Shown: in pieces, positions 18,135-26,837 of the stretch
Numbering within the stretch: position 1 is the stretch's first letter
Layout of the letters: each line of letters begins with the position of its first letter
Assembly (NCBI RefSeq): GCF_026342835.1
Contig: NZ_JAPEMI010000003.1
Location: forward strand, 186,001 to 250,000
DNA: 64,000 bases
Source of the DNA: Streptomyces sp. NBC_00154
Lineage (GTDB): Bacteria; Actinomycetota; Actinomycetes; Streptomycetales; Streptomycetaceae
Reading direction: 5' to 3'
The notes under the pieces: model-generated
The model's input: the letters and a program-made list of their open reading frames with translations, nothing else
What the model was told of the DNA's origin: nothing
Databases searched by the model: none
Position numbers and translations under genes: made by a program

Positions 18135-18332
18135 ATGTACAACATGTGCGCCGAACACGTAGCAACGGAGAATGACACCGGACTCCTGTGGCATGTCGTC
18201 GACCGCAACGGCGATGCCCTGTGCGCTCGGATCTTCAGGAGCAAAGCAACGCCGACCCCAGAGGGCATGTGCGCCCGAGAGGACTACTGCCGCAGCTGCA
18301 TGAGCGTCGTCGCCACGACAGTTCAAGCTTGA
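18135..18332 (+). CDS. small cysteine-containing hypothetical protein
   Basis: A 65-residue protein (MYNMCAEHVATENDTGLLWH ... CAREDYCRSCMSVVATT). Cysteines at the start and in the final CxxxxxCxxC could bind a metal. GGGAGG precedes the ATG at suitable spacing and a strong hairpin follows the stop, so expression as a single gene is plausible. No family recognised. Confidence 0.55.
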   Translation: MYNMCAEHVATENDTGLLWHVVDRNGDALCARIFRSKATPTPEGMCAREDYCRSCMSVVATTVQA

Positions 18333-18337
18333 CGTAC

Positions 18338-18384
18338 CCCCCTGCACTGCCCATGGCCGTGGTTAGGGGGCGCAGTGCAGGGGG
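18338..18384 (+). terminator. strong hairpin terminator
   Basis: A 13-bp perfect stem: ccccctgcactgc (18338-18350) with gcagtgcaggggg (18372-18384), six bases after the stop of the preceding small gene. Confidence 0.7.
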
Positions 18385-18554
18385 GCGGGTTCGAGCCGAG
18401 CTTAAGTCCGCCCCCTCCCGAGTGTGGGGGCGGATTCGCCGTCCGGCCGCGGCCGGGGTGGGGGTTCCGCGGACCGGACGACTCCTCTACCCAACCAGCC
18501 CACATTCCCCGCCCTCAAACCCCACGTAGGCCATCCGGCGGTACGGCGAGGTCC

Positions 18555-18761
18555 GTGATCCCCGTCTGTTGGTGGCGATCCACGCCGCCTCCAGGAGACA
18601 TCAGGACCGCCACCTACATTGATTTTCCTCCCGGGCCGGACCCTCCGCAGCACGGCTGGCCTGCGCCTGACGTCACCCCGGGCCACGCGCAGGCCGAGGT
18701 AGTCGGGGCCTTGATCGCGGCTGCGGACGAATTGATCGGCACACCAGAGAGGAACGAGTAA
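18555..18761 (+). CDS. possible small hypothetical ORF
   Basis: GTG 18555 opens a 68-residue frame with an acidic, helical C-terminal half (AEVVGALIAAADELIGTPER). There is no clear ribosome binding site and the N-terminal half is Pro-rich. Only the C-terminal part looks coding. Confidence 0.3.
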   Translation: MIPVCWWRSTPPPGDIRTATYIDFPPGPDPPQHGWPAPDVTPGHAQAEVVGALIAAADELIGTPERNE

Positions 18762-19205
18762 CAGTGGTCGACTACCGGTTGAGGGCGTCGGTGAGTACGG
18801 GCACGGCGCGGAAAAGTCAGGAACCTGCAGAAACTGATGCTCCGGAGCCTGAGCAACACGCCGCCTGCGTCAGCGCATCTTCACGGCATCGAGGGACGGT
18901 GACCTGGCGGCCGACGCGCGGGCCTGATGAGCCCTATCGATGATCACGGGAATTCCTAGTGGGCGCCGTTTGCGTCCCCCTGCCTTCGGGATGAACACTC
19001 GCCGGACCGGACGGGCCTGAGGTTTCCGGGTCCGAAGGGACGCTGACGTGAGCCGGGTGAGTCTGTGAGGAGGGACGATGGCGACAGGGACAGCACCGAA
19101 GGAACCCGAAGAGGGTCACGACCGGTCTGTCCAGCTTGTCGAACGCGTCCCAGTCCTCGACGTACTGACGACCTCGACGCCCCGGCCGTCGGCCCCCTGG
19201 ACGGC
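18762..19205. other. region upstream of CRISPR array, no clear gene
   Basis: A plus-strand frame from ATG 19078 has a good ribosome binding site (GAGGAGGGACG) and starts MATGTAPKEPEEGHDRSVQL, but it runs into the array. A minus-strand frame here contains WDAFDKLDRPVVTLFG, which could be a remnant. Neither can be assigned. Confidence 0.35.
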
Positions 19206-19538
19206 GGGCAACCCCCGCGGGCGCGGGGACGACGCGAGTAGGCCAAGGGTCGCGGCCCGGGTGCGGGAGCAACCCCCGCGGGCGCGGGGACGACGACCGA
19301 AGCGTAGAACTGTCTCGCACGAGACACGAGCAACCCCCGCGGGCGCGGGGACGACGCGCTCCATTCGGCGCGGGTCGCAGTCATTGCCGAGCAACCCCCG
19401 CAGGCGCGGGGACGACCGCTCCCTAGGCGGGACATCGACCCGGGTGGCGGAGCAACCCCCGCGGGCGCGGGGACGACCACCCCGGTGGTTCCGGGTGGTT
19501 CCGGTGGTGGGAGCAACCCCCGCGGGCGCGGGGACGAC
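19206..19538 (-). CRISPR. type I-E CRISPR array, six repeats and five spacers
   Basis: Repeats start at 19206, 19267, 19328, 19389, 19450 and 19511. Each is 28 nt, with 33-nt spacers, giving an exact 61-bp period. The plus-strand repeat is gagcaacccccgcgggcgcg followed by gggacgac; the reverse complement has the form known for streptomycete type I-E repeats. Repeat 1 has G for A at its second base and repeat 4 has A for G at its 17th. The degenerate repeat at 19206 marks the distal end, so the leader is beyond 19538 and transcription runs on the minus strand. The interference genes are absent from the window. Confidence 0.95.
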
Positions 19539-19582
19539 GCTTGTTGAGCTGCGGTTTTGTCAGGCGGGTGGGCGGTTTTCAT
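19539..19582 (-). promoter_or_regulatory. putative CRISPR leader
   Basis: Short, relatively A/T-rich stretch between the cas2 stop and the first leader-proximal repeat. Its position between cas2 and the array matches type I-E leaders. The leader may extend into the end of cas2. Confidence 0.5.
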
Positions 19583-19906
19583 TCACTTGGTTTCGGCGCG
19601 CCACGGCTGGCTTACGGCGGGGCGTGGGCGGGCCATAAGGGTGAGGCCGTCGAAGTCGGCTGGGGTCCAGCGGTCTTGGCCGGCGGTTCGTACGGACCAG
19701 CCCTGCTCGGTCGGGGCCGGCTCGATCATGATGGCTTGCCCGTTGCGGATGCGTTCGGCGAGGAGGGTCCAGAGGCGGTCGCGGATGCGGGTGTTGGGGG
19801 TTCCGACGTAGATGCCGGGGGCGGCTTCGACGAACCATCGGGTGAGGTGGCCGCGCAGGCCAGGTGGTGCGGAGATCAGGATGACGACGGTCGTTCCCGT
19901 GCTCAT
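19583..19906 (-). CDS. cas2: CRISPR-associated endoribonuclease Cas2 (type I-E)
   Basis: A 107-residue Cas2e: TTVVILISAPPGLRGHLTRW, then GIYVGTPNTRIRDRLWTLLA and a C-terminal segment GWSVRTAGQDRWTPADFDGL. Cas2 is the dimer bridge of the Cas1-Cas2 spacer-integration complex. The ATG overlaps the cas1 stop as ATGA, the usual coupled arrangement. The gene looks intact, but with cas1 broken the adaptation module should be inactive. Confidence 0.92.
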   Translation of the reverse strand: MSTGTTVVILISAPPGLRGHLTRWFVEAAPGIYVGTPNTRIRDRLWTLLAERIRNGQAIMIEPAPTEQGWSVRTAGQDRWTPADFDGLTLMARPRPAVSQPWRAETK

Positions 19907-20304
19907 CCGCTTTCCTCTGGCCGGGTATCGCGTACCTCGCCCGGTTGTGTTGGTATGACGTCCAGGTGGGCTTCCGGGGCGAAGGGATCGGCCCAGTTGC
20001 GGCCGCCGGTGACGGTGGTGTTGCCCTCGTCCCAGAGGCCGTGGACGTCCTCCTCGGGGAAGCTTGCTCCGTCGGGGACCAGGAGCCTTTTGATGTCGGT
20101 GACGATGTGTGGGAGAAGTTTGTGCTGGACGACGGTGTCACGGAGGGCTGTGCGGGCGTCTCGTTCGGTGGTGAGGCCCTTGGCGGCTAGGTCTTGTCTG
20201 ATAAATGATCACCCGTGGGCTCAGAATGCCGGATGCTTGTGGAAGGGGGTGGACACCGTCAGTGAGCGTCCCATCTCCCCCATGTCGGGCAATGACAACG
20301 AGGA

Positions 20305-20886
20305 GTGTCAGCGGTGTTGGAGACCTATCTGTCCTGGTACCGCGAGGGCCGGATGGACGAGTCCGAGTTCCGCTCGGTCACCGACCACTTGGCCCAGTCC
20401 GGGCTGGCCGTCGAGCACCCGACGCTGGGCTGCGGGATGCTGTTGGACGTCGTGGGGGAACAGGTGAAGCTGCCAGTCGGGCGCATCCTGGAGCTTGTTG
20501 GCCTGTCAGTCGGGCCGCTCTGCATGCAGTTCTGGCTGTCGGCTGACACGGACGTGGTGTGCGATGTCAGGTACGTGGCGCCGGACACCCAGGTCCTCAC
20601 CTTCGTACTCGGCGGGTTGACCGAGAATGAGCGTGAGCAGGCCACCGATGCGGTTCAGCGGCTGATCCAGCGGGAGTTGGACAGGACTGTCGCGCTGCTC
20701 GTCGATCTGGGCGGCGAAACAGCGGACGAGGACGATGACGCGCTGGTCCTGTATGGCCGGCTGCCGATGGGCCCGCGCCCGGCCCGAGCGCAGTTCCGGA
20801 CGGACCGGCTCAGCGCCGTCCCGGCTGTTCTGGCTGGAGCAGAGGTGACGGACCTCGGCAACGGGCTGAGTGCAGTCCGCTGGTAA
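20305..20886 (+). CDS. passenger gene of the IS in cas1, unknown function
   Basis: A 193-residue acidic soluble protein (LETYLSWYREGRMDESEFRS, GCGMLLDVVGEQVKLPVGRI, AVRW at the end). No transposition motif and no family I recognise. GTG 20305 or GTG 20314 may be the start; GAGGAG upstream suits the second. It ends three bases before the convergent transposase stop and lies wholly inside the terminal repeats. It could be a regulator of transposition, a cargo gene, or a captured host gene. Confidence 0.65.
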   Translation: MSAVLETYLSWYREGRMDESEFRSVTDHLAQSGLAVEHPTLGCGMLLDVVGEQVKLPVGRILELVGLSVGPLCMQFWLSADTDVVCDVRYVAPDTQVLTFVLGGLTENEREQATDAVQRLIQRELDRTVALLVDLGGETADEDDDALVLYGRLPMGPRPARAQFRTDRLSAVPAVLAGAEVTDLGNGLSAVRW

Positions 20887-20889
20887 TGA

Positions 20890-21779
20890 TCATCTTGCTG
20901 GTTCGCGGAGCCAGAGAACGAGCGCTGCGAGGTGGAGTCCGGCCCGGTATCGGGCGGCGAGTTTGTCGAACCGTGTCGCGATGGCGCGGAACTGCTTGAG
21001 CCGGCTGAAGCAGCGTTCGACGACGTTGCGGGCTTTGTAGAGCTCGTGGTCGAAGGCTGGCGGCCTGCCGCCGGCCCGGCCGCGCCGTACGCGGTTGGCC
21101 TTCTGGTCGGCCCTCTCCGGAATTACCGCCCGGATGCCCCGGCGCCGCAGGGTCTGGCGGATCGCCCGTGACGAGTACGCCTTGTCGGCGATGACCGCGT
21201 CGGGCCTGCGGCGCGGCCGCCCGACGCCGGTCCTGGGTACTCGCAGTGTGTCCAGGACTGCATCGAAGGCGGTGGAGTCGTTGACGTTGCCCGGCGTGAC
21301 TAGGATGGCCAGAGGCAGGCCCCGGCCGTCGCAGGCCAGGTGAACCTTGGTGGTCAGCCCGCCGCGGGACCGGCCGAGCGCCTGGTCAGCCGCCGCGCGT
21401 GCCGGATCTTCCAGTTCGTCCCCCGCCGGTGCCCCTTTTTGCGGGCGCCGGCGGCGTGCTGGTGAGCACGGTTGATCGTGGAGTCGACCGACACCGTCCA
21501 CTCCACCGCTCCGACCGAGTCGTCGTGGACCTGGACCTTCTCGAGTAGACGGGCCCAGGTCCCGTCCGCCTCCCAGCGGGCGAACCGCTCATAGATCGTC
21601 TGCCACGGCCCGAAGCGTTCTGGCAGGTCACGCCACGGAGCACCCGTGCGCAATCGCCACAGCACCCCGTTGATCACCTGTCGGTGATCCCGCCACGGAC
21701 GACCCCGCCCGTCAACACCTGGTAGCAGCGGCGCTATCCGCTCCCACGCCGCATCCGTCAGTTCGCCGCGACCCACCAC
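20890..21779 (-). CDS. IS5 family transposase, -1 programmed frameshift
   Basis: The first frame (21779-21354) has the N-terminal domain (LTDAAWERIAPLLPGVDGRG) and first catalytic Asp (VDSTINRAHQHAAGARKKG). The second frame (stop 20890) has LGRSRGGLTTKVHLACDGRG, the second Asp in AVIADKAYSSRAI, and the Glu in RNVVERCFSRLKQFRAIATR. The frames meet at cgcaaaaaggggc (about 21432-21444), an A5G4 slip site at which reading gca-aaa-agg is in the second frame. This is the IS427-type arrangement. All catalytic residues are present, so it may be active. Confidence 0.88.
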
Positions 21780-22055
21780 AAGATCAATTATCAGACAGGT
21801 CCTAGGTCGAATGCGAGGGGAATGGTGAACTCCGCCTTGTAGAGGTCGGCGATGTCCAGGACGAACGAGAGGGCGGATCCGGTGTGGACGAAGCCGAGGG
21901 CAGGACTGGTGCCGATGCCGGTAATGACGGCGTGGCAGATGCCGTAGAGGGCTGAGTTGGCCGCGGAGAGCAGGCGGTTGACATCGTCGCCTGCTGCGAA
22001 GGCGTCCCCGGGCTTGTAGTCACGCTTGGTCCACGGGACGCCGGCTGCCGATAGC

Positions 22056-22959
22056 GTTCGACGTGCCGCCGCCTGAGGTCCGCGACAAAGGTCACGGTGG
22101 GATCTTCAGAGGCGACCAGTAGGGCGAACTCCCGCAGCGTCAGCTCGGCGTTCTTCACGGTGCCCGGCCGCAATGTCCCTGCGATCTGCTGCAGGTAGTG
22201 CCGCATCGTGTCCGCCATCGCAGCCGGGACTCTGGCCCACTCCTGGTCCCGCATGTCGGCCCGGTCCGGGGAGCGGCGGCGCGGGAGCTGGTCGGTCAAC
22301 TCACAGTGGAAGAGTGTCGCCTCAAGGTTGAACAGGGCAGTCGATAGTGCCTTGACACCCCGGTTGGGGATGCGTCGGGCCGCCTCCAGGAGGATGTGGC
22401 GTCCCTCGTCTCAGTCGCTCTGCTGCAGTTCGCCTGGCCGCTTGCCGAACAGTGCGACGAAGTGGCCCAGTAGGTTGAACTGGGTCATGGCCAGCGCGTC
22501 GCGAAAGCCGAGCGACCTGGCGGTTTCCATGAACCGCAGGTGCAGTTCCGGCTCCGTCCTGGCCAGCACGATGCCCAGCCGCGGGCGTCGGGCGACCAGG
22601 TAGTCTGCGCCCGGCTGCAGGCGTCCGGTGACCGCGAGCCAGCTGATGAATCGGTGCGTCTCGTGGTTGAACGCGAGCTGGCGCTTCAGCGGCAGGCGGC
22701 AGAAGTCCCCCAGGTCGGGCACTGCGGCAAGCAAGGCGCGGGCGCCCCAGCGGACCTTGTGGTCGGTGTTCATGCCTTGAGCGGCCCGGTGGGCGAGGTA
22801 GCACTCGACGAGGTCCGGGTGCACGATCGGCAGGGCCGCTCCTCGGGCCCGGCGCATCAGCGGCTCGCCAGAGAGGCCCCCTGCCTTTCCTCGACCTTCA
22901 CCATCTTCGCCGTTCTTCCTGGTCAGATGGCATGTGCCCGCACAAGGCGAGAAGATCAT
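22056..22959 (-). pseudogene. tyrosine recombinase-like integrase, nonsense mutation and 3' truncation
   Basis: A single minus-strand frame reads VHPDLVECYLAHRAAQGMNT through FGKRPGELQQSD, then an in-frame TGA at 22411-22413, then DEGRHILLEAARRIPNRGVK and WARVPAAMADTMRHYLQQIA, VKNAELTLREFALLVASED. The last part is the N-terminal SAM-like DNA-binding domain of an integrase family common in streptomycetes, where the stop position is normally Trp (TGG to TGA). The catalytic half is gone; the gene is fused to cas1 at about 22060. Confidence 0.75.
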
Positions 22960-23530
22960 TCACGGGGTTTCACTACCCTTCCGGCCCCCATTCGGACCCC
23001 ATGTCCCCCGCCGGCGCGCCCGGTTGGCCCCCAGCGGGACAGGCTCCCAGCTCAGCACCGGGCAGAAAAAGTCTCCAACGCATCGCCCTTGCGCAGCAAA
23101 GAGGCCCTACCCCGCCGGGGTAGGGCCTCTTTAGCCGTCTGCGCGGGCCGTTCGTGGCCGCTGATCACAGGCTACTGGTTCAGGCTGAGCTGCGGGTCCA
23201 GTCCGTACAAGACGCTGGGGCGGGTGGCTTCGTTCATCTCAAAGGGTTCTGGCACACATTCCGTTTGCGCCGTGAGGCGCTGTTGGTTCGTGTGGAGGTG
23301 GGAGACCTGCACTAACCCGCCGTCGCAGCAGTGGGGTTGAAGCTGAGGGCAGCCTGACCCGGGTGATGCCGGGGAGGGTGAGAGCGGCCCTGACAACGCC
23401 GGGACGTGTCCAGTACTGCCAGATGGGGCGGGTCCGGCAAGCGTGATGGAGAGGAGTACGCGAGGAACCGGCGTTTTACGTCTCTTAAAGTGCCTCCGGC
23501 TCGAACCTGGCGGATCTGGGCCGGAAGCGG
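22960..23530. other. intergenic with one strong terminator, no gene recognised
   Basis: Apart from the hairpin at 23101-23129, a minus-strand frame ending at 23172 (VQVSHLHTNQQRLTAQTECV) has unusual, non-shadow composition and may be the tail of a lost gene. I cannot assign it. Confidence 0.4.
23101..23129 (+). terminator. rho-independent terminator hairpin
   Basis: A perfect 13-bp stem, gaggccctacccc (23101-23113) with ggggtagggcctc (23117-23129), a 3-base loop and a following TTT. Confidence 0.85.
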
Positions 23531-23979
23531 TGCGTACTCGGGTCATCCTTTCGGGTGGTCTGACAACTCCTGAGCCGGTCTACGAAAGCTGGCCGGGAGG
23601 CCACGAGGAATGCATGCGGCGTACTCGTGGCGATACCGCAGGGACACAGTCGGGCTCCTCCTTCATCGAGCGAACCACAGTGAACACGGGAACCGTCCCG
23701 AACCTCGCCCCGCTACCTGTCTCCAACAGGCTGTGGGGCTGGGCGCATCGACCACCGATCGGTTCGGGACGGGGCGGAGCCGCCGTAGTACTCCGAGGCC
23801 GGGAGAGTCGGCCACATGGGGAAGGGCGGCAGCGGTATCGAGAAGGGAAGGATGCTGCAATGCCGGAAGACGCCCCGCCGAATGGCGGAGCTCCGGGCTC
23901 TCGGGTCCGGGTACTGGAGATGCAGACCAAGCTTCACCGTTGGGCGGTGGCCGATCCCGGCCGCCGGTTCGATGATGTC
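23531..23979 (+). mobile_element. group II intron remnant with start of its reverse transcriptase
   Basis: The stretch around 23760-23860 (gtagtactccgaggccggga, ccacatggggaagggcggca) is the conserved ribozyme sequence that precedes the intron-encoded protein in streptomycete group II introns. ATG 23860 then begins the LtrA-type protein (MPEDAPPNGGAPGSRVRVLE, QTKLHRWAVADPGRRFDDV). Homology stops after codon 40, so the polymerase, maturase and domains V/VI are lost. The 5' boundary at a gtgcgtactc motif (about 23531) is my estimate. It cannot splice or move. Confidence 0.7.
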
Positions 23980-24241
23980 CTCCACCCTCCAGCGCGCGCC
24001 GGCGACCTGGACATGGTGGACGTATCGGTTGTCGAGGTCGAACGCCTTCGATTTTCCAAATGCTCACAAACCATCAGAAGAGGGGCGAGCGCGGGCGTGC
24101 GGCGGCCCCGCCGCGCTTCAGGGGAAGAGCGCGACGGGGCCGTGTGTGCACCGCGTGAGCCGGGAACGGACGGACCGGCCGCCAGTATGCGACCTTGTGA
24201 GACTTTCTGTCAGCAGAACCCGTGAACTGCGAGTCGGCCGG

Positions 24242-24883
24242 TCAGCAGCCGTTCAGCACCGACGACAGCGCGCTCTTCTCCGTGCTGTCGACGGTCAGGC
24301 CGTAGTAGTACTTCACCTGCACCCAGGCGCGCGCGTAGGTGCACTTGTAGCTGGTGACGGACGGCCACCAGGTGCCCGGGTCCTGGTCACCCTTGGACTG
24401 ATTGACGTTGTCCGTGACCGCGATGAGCTGAGGGCGAGTCAGGTCGTTGGCGAAGGCCTGACGCTGGGAAGTGCTCCACGCCCACGCGCCGGACGCCCAC
24501 GCCTCGGAGAGCGGGACCATGTGGTCGATGTCGAGGTCGGACGCGGCGTACCAGGTCGCGCCGTCGTACGGCGAGTACCAGCTGCCCGACGTCGCGGCGC
24601 AGGACGAGTCGGTGACGACGCCGGAGCCGTCGCGCTTGAGGACGGTCTCGCGGGTGTCGCAGGTGCCGGAGATGGTGATCCAGTGCGGGAACAACGCACG
24701 GTCGTACGTCGAGCCGTGCGACTCGGCGGTGGCGGGCATCGACGCCAGGTAGGAGCGGGCGGTGGCGGCGCTGACAGGCGTGGGCAGGGCGGCCTGGGCG
24801 GGTGTGGTGCCGAAGAAGGAGAGGGCGGTGACGGCGGCTGCTACGAGGGTGGTGAGGATGCTCCGACGAGCCTTGGTACGCAT
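24242..24883 (-). CDS. secreted HNH nuclease-family protein (GmrSD C-terminal type)
   Basis: A 213-residue protein with a clear signal peptide (MRTKARRSILTTLVAAAVTA, cleavage after TTPAQA). The HNH domain includes DIDHMVPLSEAWASGAWAWS and TRPQLIAVTDNVNQSKGDQD, with KCTYARAWVQVKYYYGL at the end. The family cuts DNA; streptomycetes secrete such nucleases, probably for nutrient recovery or competition. I chose ATG 24883, which puts the basic residues and hydrophobic core of the signal at the N terminus. Confidence 0.9.
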   Translation of the reverse strand: MRTKARRSILTTLVAAAVTALSFFGTTPAQAALPTPVSAATARSYLASMPATAESHGSTYDRALFPHWITISGTCDTRETVLKRDGSGVVTDSSCAATSGSWYSPYDGATWYAASDLDIDHMVPLSEAWASGAWAWSTSQRQAFANDLTRPQLIAVTDNVNQSKGDQDPGTWWPSVTSYKCTYARAWVQVKYYYGLTVDSTEKSALSSVLNGC

Positions 24884-25009
24884 GGGTGTTGGCTCCCAGG
24901 GTGAGGAGTTGAGGTGGCGGGTCGCACACATAATGGCCCCGTGGTGGTCTATGCGTGTAGACCATGAACGCTGAAATTTTTATGACGGCTCGTCAACACC
25001 GAGCGGAGA

Positions 25010-25200
25010 CGCTGCCTGGGCACGGTTCGCCGACGCTCGCGGCTCAAGGCATACGCCGGCTCCTCGCCCATCACCAGGGCCTCTGGCAAGTCGGCCATCA
25101 TCCGCCGCTGGGTCAAGAACGAGCCGTCTCAACCACGCTGGCTATCTCTGGGCTTTCGCCTCCATCACGGCCTCACCCGGCGCCAAGACCCACCGGAGCC
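25010..25200 (+). pseudogene. IS110-family transposase C-terminal remnant
   Basis: Two frames together read LKAYAGSSPITRASGKSAII, RRWVKNE and then HAGYLWAFASITASPGAKTH, the Transposase_20 end of an IS110 transposase with a frame change between. It is cut at 25201 by the next element. Confidence 0.6.
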
Positions 25201-25289
25201 TGAGAAGCCGTTGTCGTACCGATCATGGAACGTGCAGGTCGAACAAGGTTCCTGGTCGGGTGATCGTGTGGTGGTGCGGGCATGAAGGC

Positions 25290-25345
25290 GGGGCCTCTTG
25301 GTAGCTCGGGGGTGCGAACCTAACCGAGCGGCCCAAGGAGGCCCC
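25290..25345 (+). promoter_or_regulatory. hairpin sequestering the transposase ribosome binding site (copy A)
   Basis: ggggcctcttgg (25290-25301) pairs with ccaaggaggcccc (25333-25345) with one bulge. The 3' arm contains AAGGAGG, and the start codon (TTG 25347) follows directly. Inner bases gctcgg and ccgagc can extend the stem. Confidence 0.65.
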
Positions 25346-25346
25346 G

Positions 25347-26266
25347 TTGTCACATGTGTACGCGCCTGCGCCCGTGGACTTCAACTCGCCCGGCGTGTCG
25401 TGCGATTGCCTCGCGCACGTGTACGGCAATGCGGCCGATCACCCGGACCGGGTGCGCCGGTATCCCTCGGACATGAGCGACGAGGAATGGACGGCGGTAC
25501 GGCCGTTGTTGCCCACCCCTGCCTGGCTGGAGGGCCGCGGCGGGCAGCCCGAAGGGTACTGCCACCGTCAGATGCTGGATGCGATCCGCTACCTGGTCGC
25601 GGGCGGGATCTCCTGGCGGTCGATGCCCGCGGACTTCCCCGACTGGGACCGCGTCTACGCCTTCTTCCGCCGCTGGCGGCAGCCGGACTGATCACCGAGT
25701 TCCACGACCGGCTACGCGGGCGGATTCGCGAGCGCGAGGGCCGCGCGGTGGAACCGACGGCCGGGATCATCGACGCGCAGTCGGTGAAGGCCGCCGCGAC
25801 GGTGCCCGCCGACTCACGCGGCTACGACGGCGGCAAGCAGATCAACGGCCGCAAGCGGCACATCATCACAGACTGCCTCGGCCTGCTCCTGGTCGTCGCG
25901 GTCACCGCCGCGAACGTGGGCGACCGCGAAGCGGCCGTGCCCCTGCTGCAGCGGCTACGCCGGCTGCACCGGGACATGTGCCTGGTCTGGGCCGATGGCG
26001 GCTACACCGGCGGTCTCGTCGACTGGTGCCGGCAGAAACTCGCCTTCGCCCTTGAAGTCGTCAAGCGCACCGACGACATGGAGGGGTTCGTGGTACTGCC
26101 GAGACGGTGGGTGGTGGAGCGCACTCTGAGCTGGCTGATGCAGTCGCGGCGTCTGTGCCGGGACTACGAGACACTGACCGCGACCAGCGAGGCGATGATC
26201 CTGTTCTCGATGATCACGCGGATGAGCCGCCGACTGGCCCGGCCACGAGCCGACGGCCGGCACTGA
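25347..26266 (+). pseudogene. IS5-type transposase, single frameshift (copy A)
   Basis: The first frame (25347-25691) encodes CDCLAHVYGNAADHPDRVRR to VYAFFRRWRQ. The second continues LITEFHDRLRGRIREREGRA with IIDAQSVKAAATVP (first Asp), LVWADGGYTGGLVDW (second Asp) and VVERTLSWLMQSRRLCRDYE (Glu). Copy B encodes the same protein in one frame, so a one-base change at about 25685-25692 broke this gene. Confidence 0.85.
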
Positions 26267-26837
26267 ACGCCCCCGACGCCTCCTGGAGCAACCACCCGCG
26301 CTCGGCCAGGCGCTTGGCCTTCGACCGCACCCCTTCGACCTTCGCCGCGACCGTGTTGTCGATACCCAGTGCCGCCGCGATGTCCTTGGCCCGCACCGGC
26401 TCGTGACCCGGCCGGTCCTGAAGCACGTTCAGGATCCGCTGGTTGTCCAGCGAAAGCACCGACACCGACAACCCCTCCCGCCAGGGCGGCACGACCGCTC
26501 TCGGCACTGACGCGGACCCCGGCACAGGAGCGGACACTTCCTCGCCCTCGACCTCCGTCACGACGGTGGTCTCTTCGGCAGATGCGGCCAGAGCGTCGAC
26601 GAGCTCCTCGCGCGCGATCACCCGCCGGTCCAACTCGATCTCGGCGGCCTCCAGCGCCGCGGCCGCACGGGCCGCCTCCTCCCGCAGGTCCTCCACCCGC
26701 TCGCGGGCAGCCGTTTCCGCGCCTCCAACAACCCCAGCATCGACGCCACCGCGCACCCCTCGACGATCAAGCGGAAACAGAACGTCGAGACCATCCCTCA
26801 CCCCGACCAAAACCATGCCTGACCAGCAGGAACTCAA
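26214..26837 (-). pseudogene. IS-linked coiled-coil/winged-helix accessory gene (copy A, shifted)
   Basis: Homologous to the 50.5-51.0 kb gene: a coiled-coil-like part (RERVEDLREEAARAAAALEA, ALEAAEIELDRRVIAREELV), a variable linker, then VRAKDIAAALGIDNTVAAKV and EGVRSKAKRLAERGWLLQEA as the helix-turn-helix part. The expected N terminus (MLGLLEAR) sits in another frame at about 26725, so one base has been lost. Its 3' end overlaps the transposase end on the other strand. Confidence 0.65.

Larger units (their letters stand above)
20191..21801. mobile_element. IS5-type element with passenger gene, inserted in cas1
   Basis: The ends are imperfect inverted repeats (17 of 22 match; gtcttgtctgataaatgatc on the left and gacctgtctgataattgatc from the right), flanked by CTAG duplications at 20187-20190 and 21802-21805. 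Inside are a two-frame IS5-type transposase on the minus strand and an unrelated gene on the plus strand. Removing the element restores the cas1 frame, which fixes its boundaries. Confidence 0.88.
19903..22062 (-). pseudogene. cas1: cas1 (type I-E), 5'-truncated and split by an insertion element
   Basis: Two minus-strand pieces, about 22062-21802 and 20190-19903, join in frame when the element at 20191-21801 and one CTAG copy are removed. The result runs VNRLLSAANSALYGICHAVI, ALGFVHTGSALSFVLDIADL, TIPLAFD, then LAAKGLTTERDARTALRDTV to TRPEESG. GFVHTG and DIADL carry the catalytic His and Asp of Cas1e. The N-terminal half, with the first catalytic Glu, is missing. At about 22056-22065 the sequence passes into a tyrosine recombinase gene, so cas1 was truncated by rearrangement as well as by the insertion. 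Confidence 0.88.

Noticed and set aside
19078..19638. ORF reading through the CRISPR array
   Set aside because: The repeated NPRGRGDD segments are translated CRISPR repeats; only the first 40 or so codons could be genuine.
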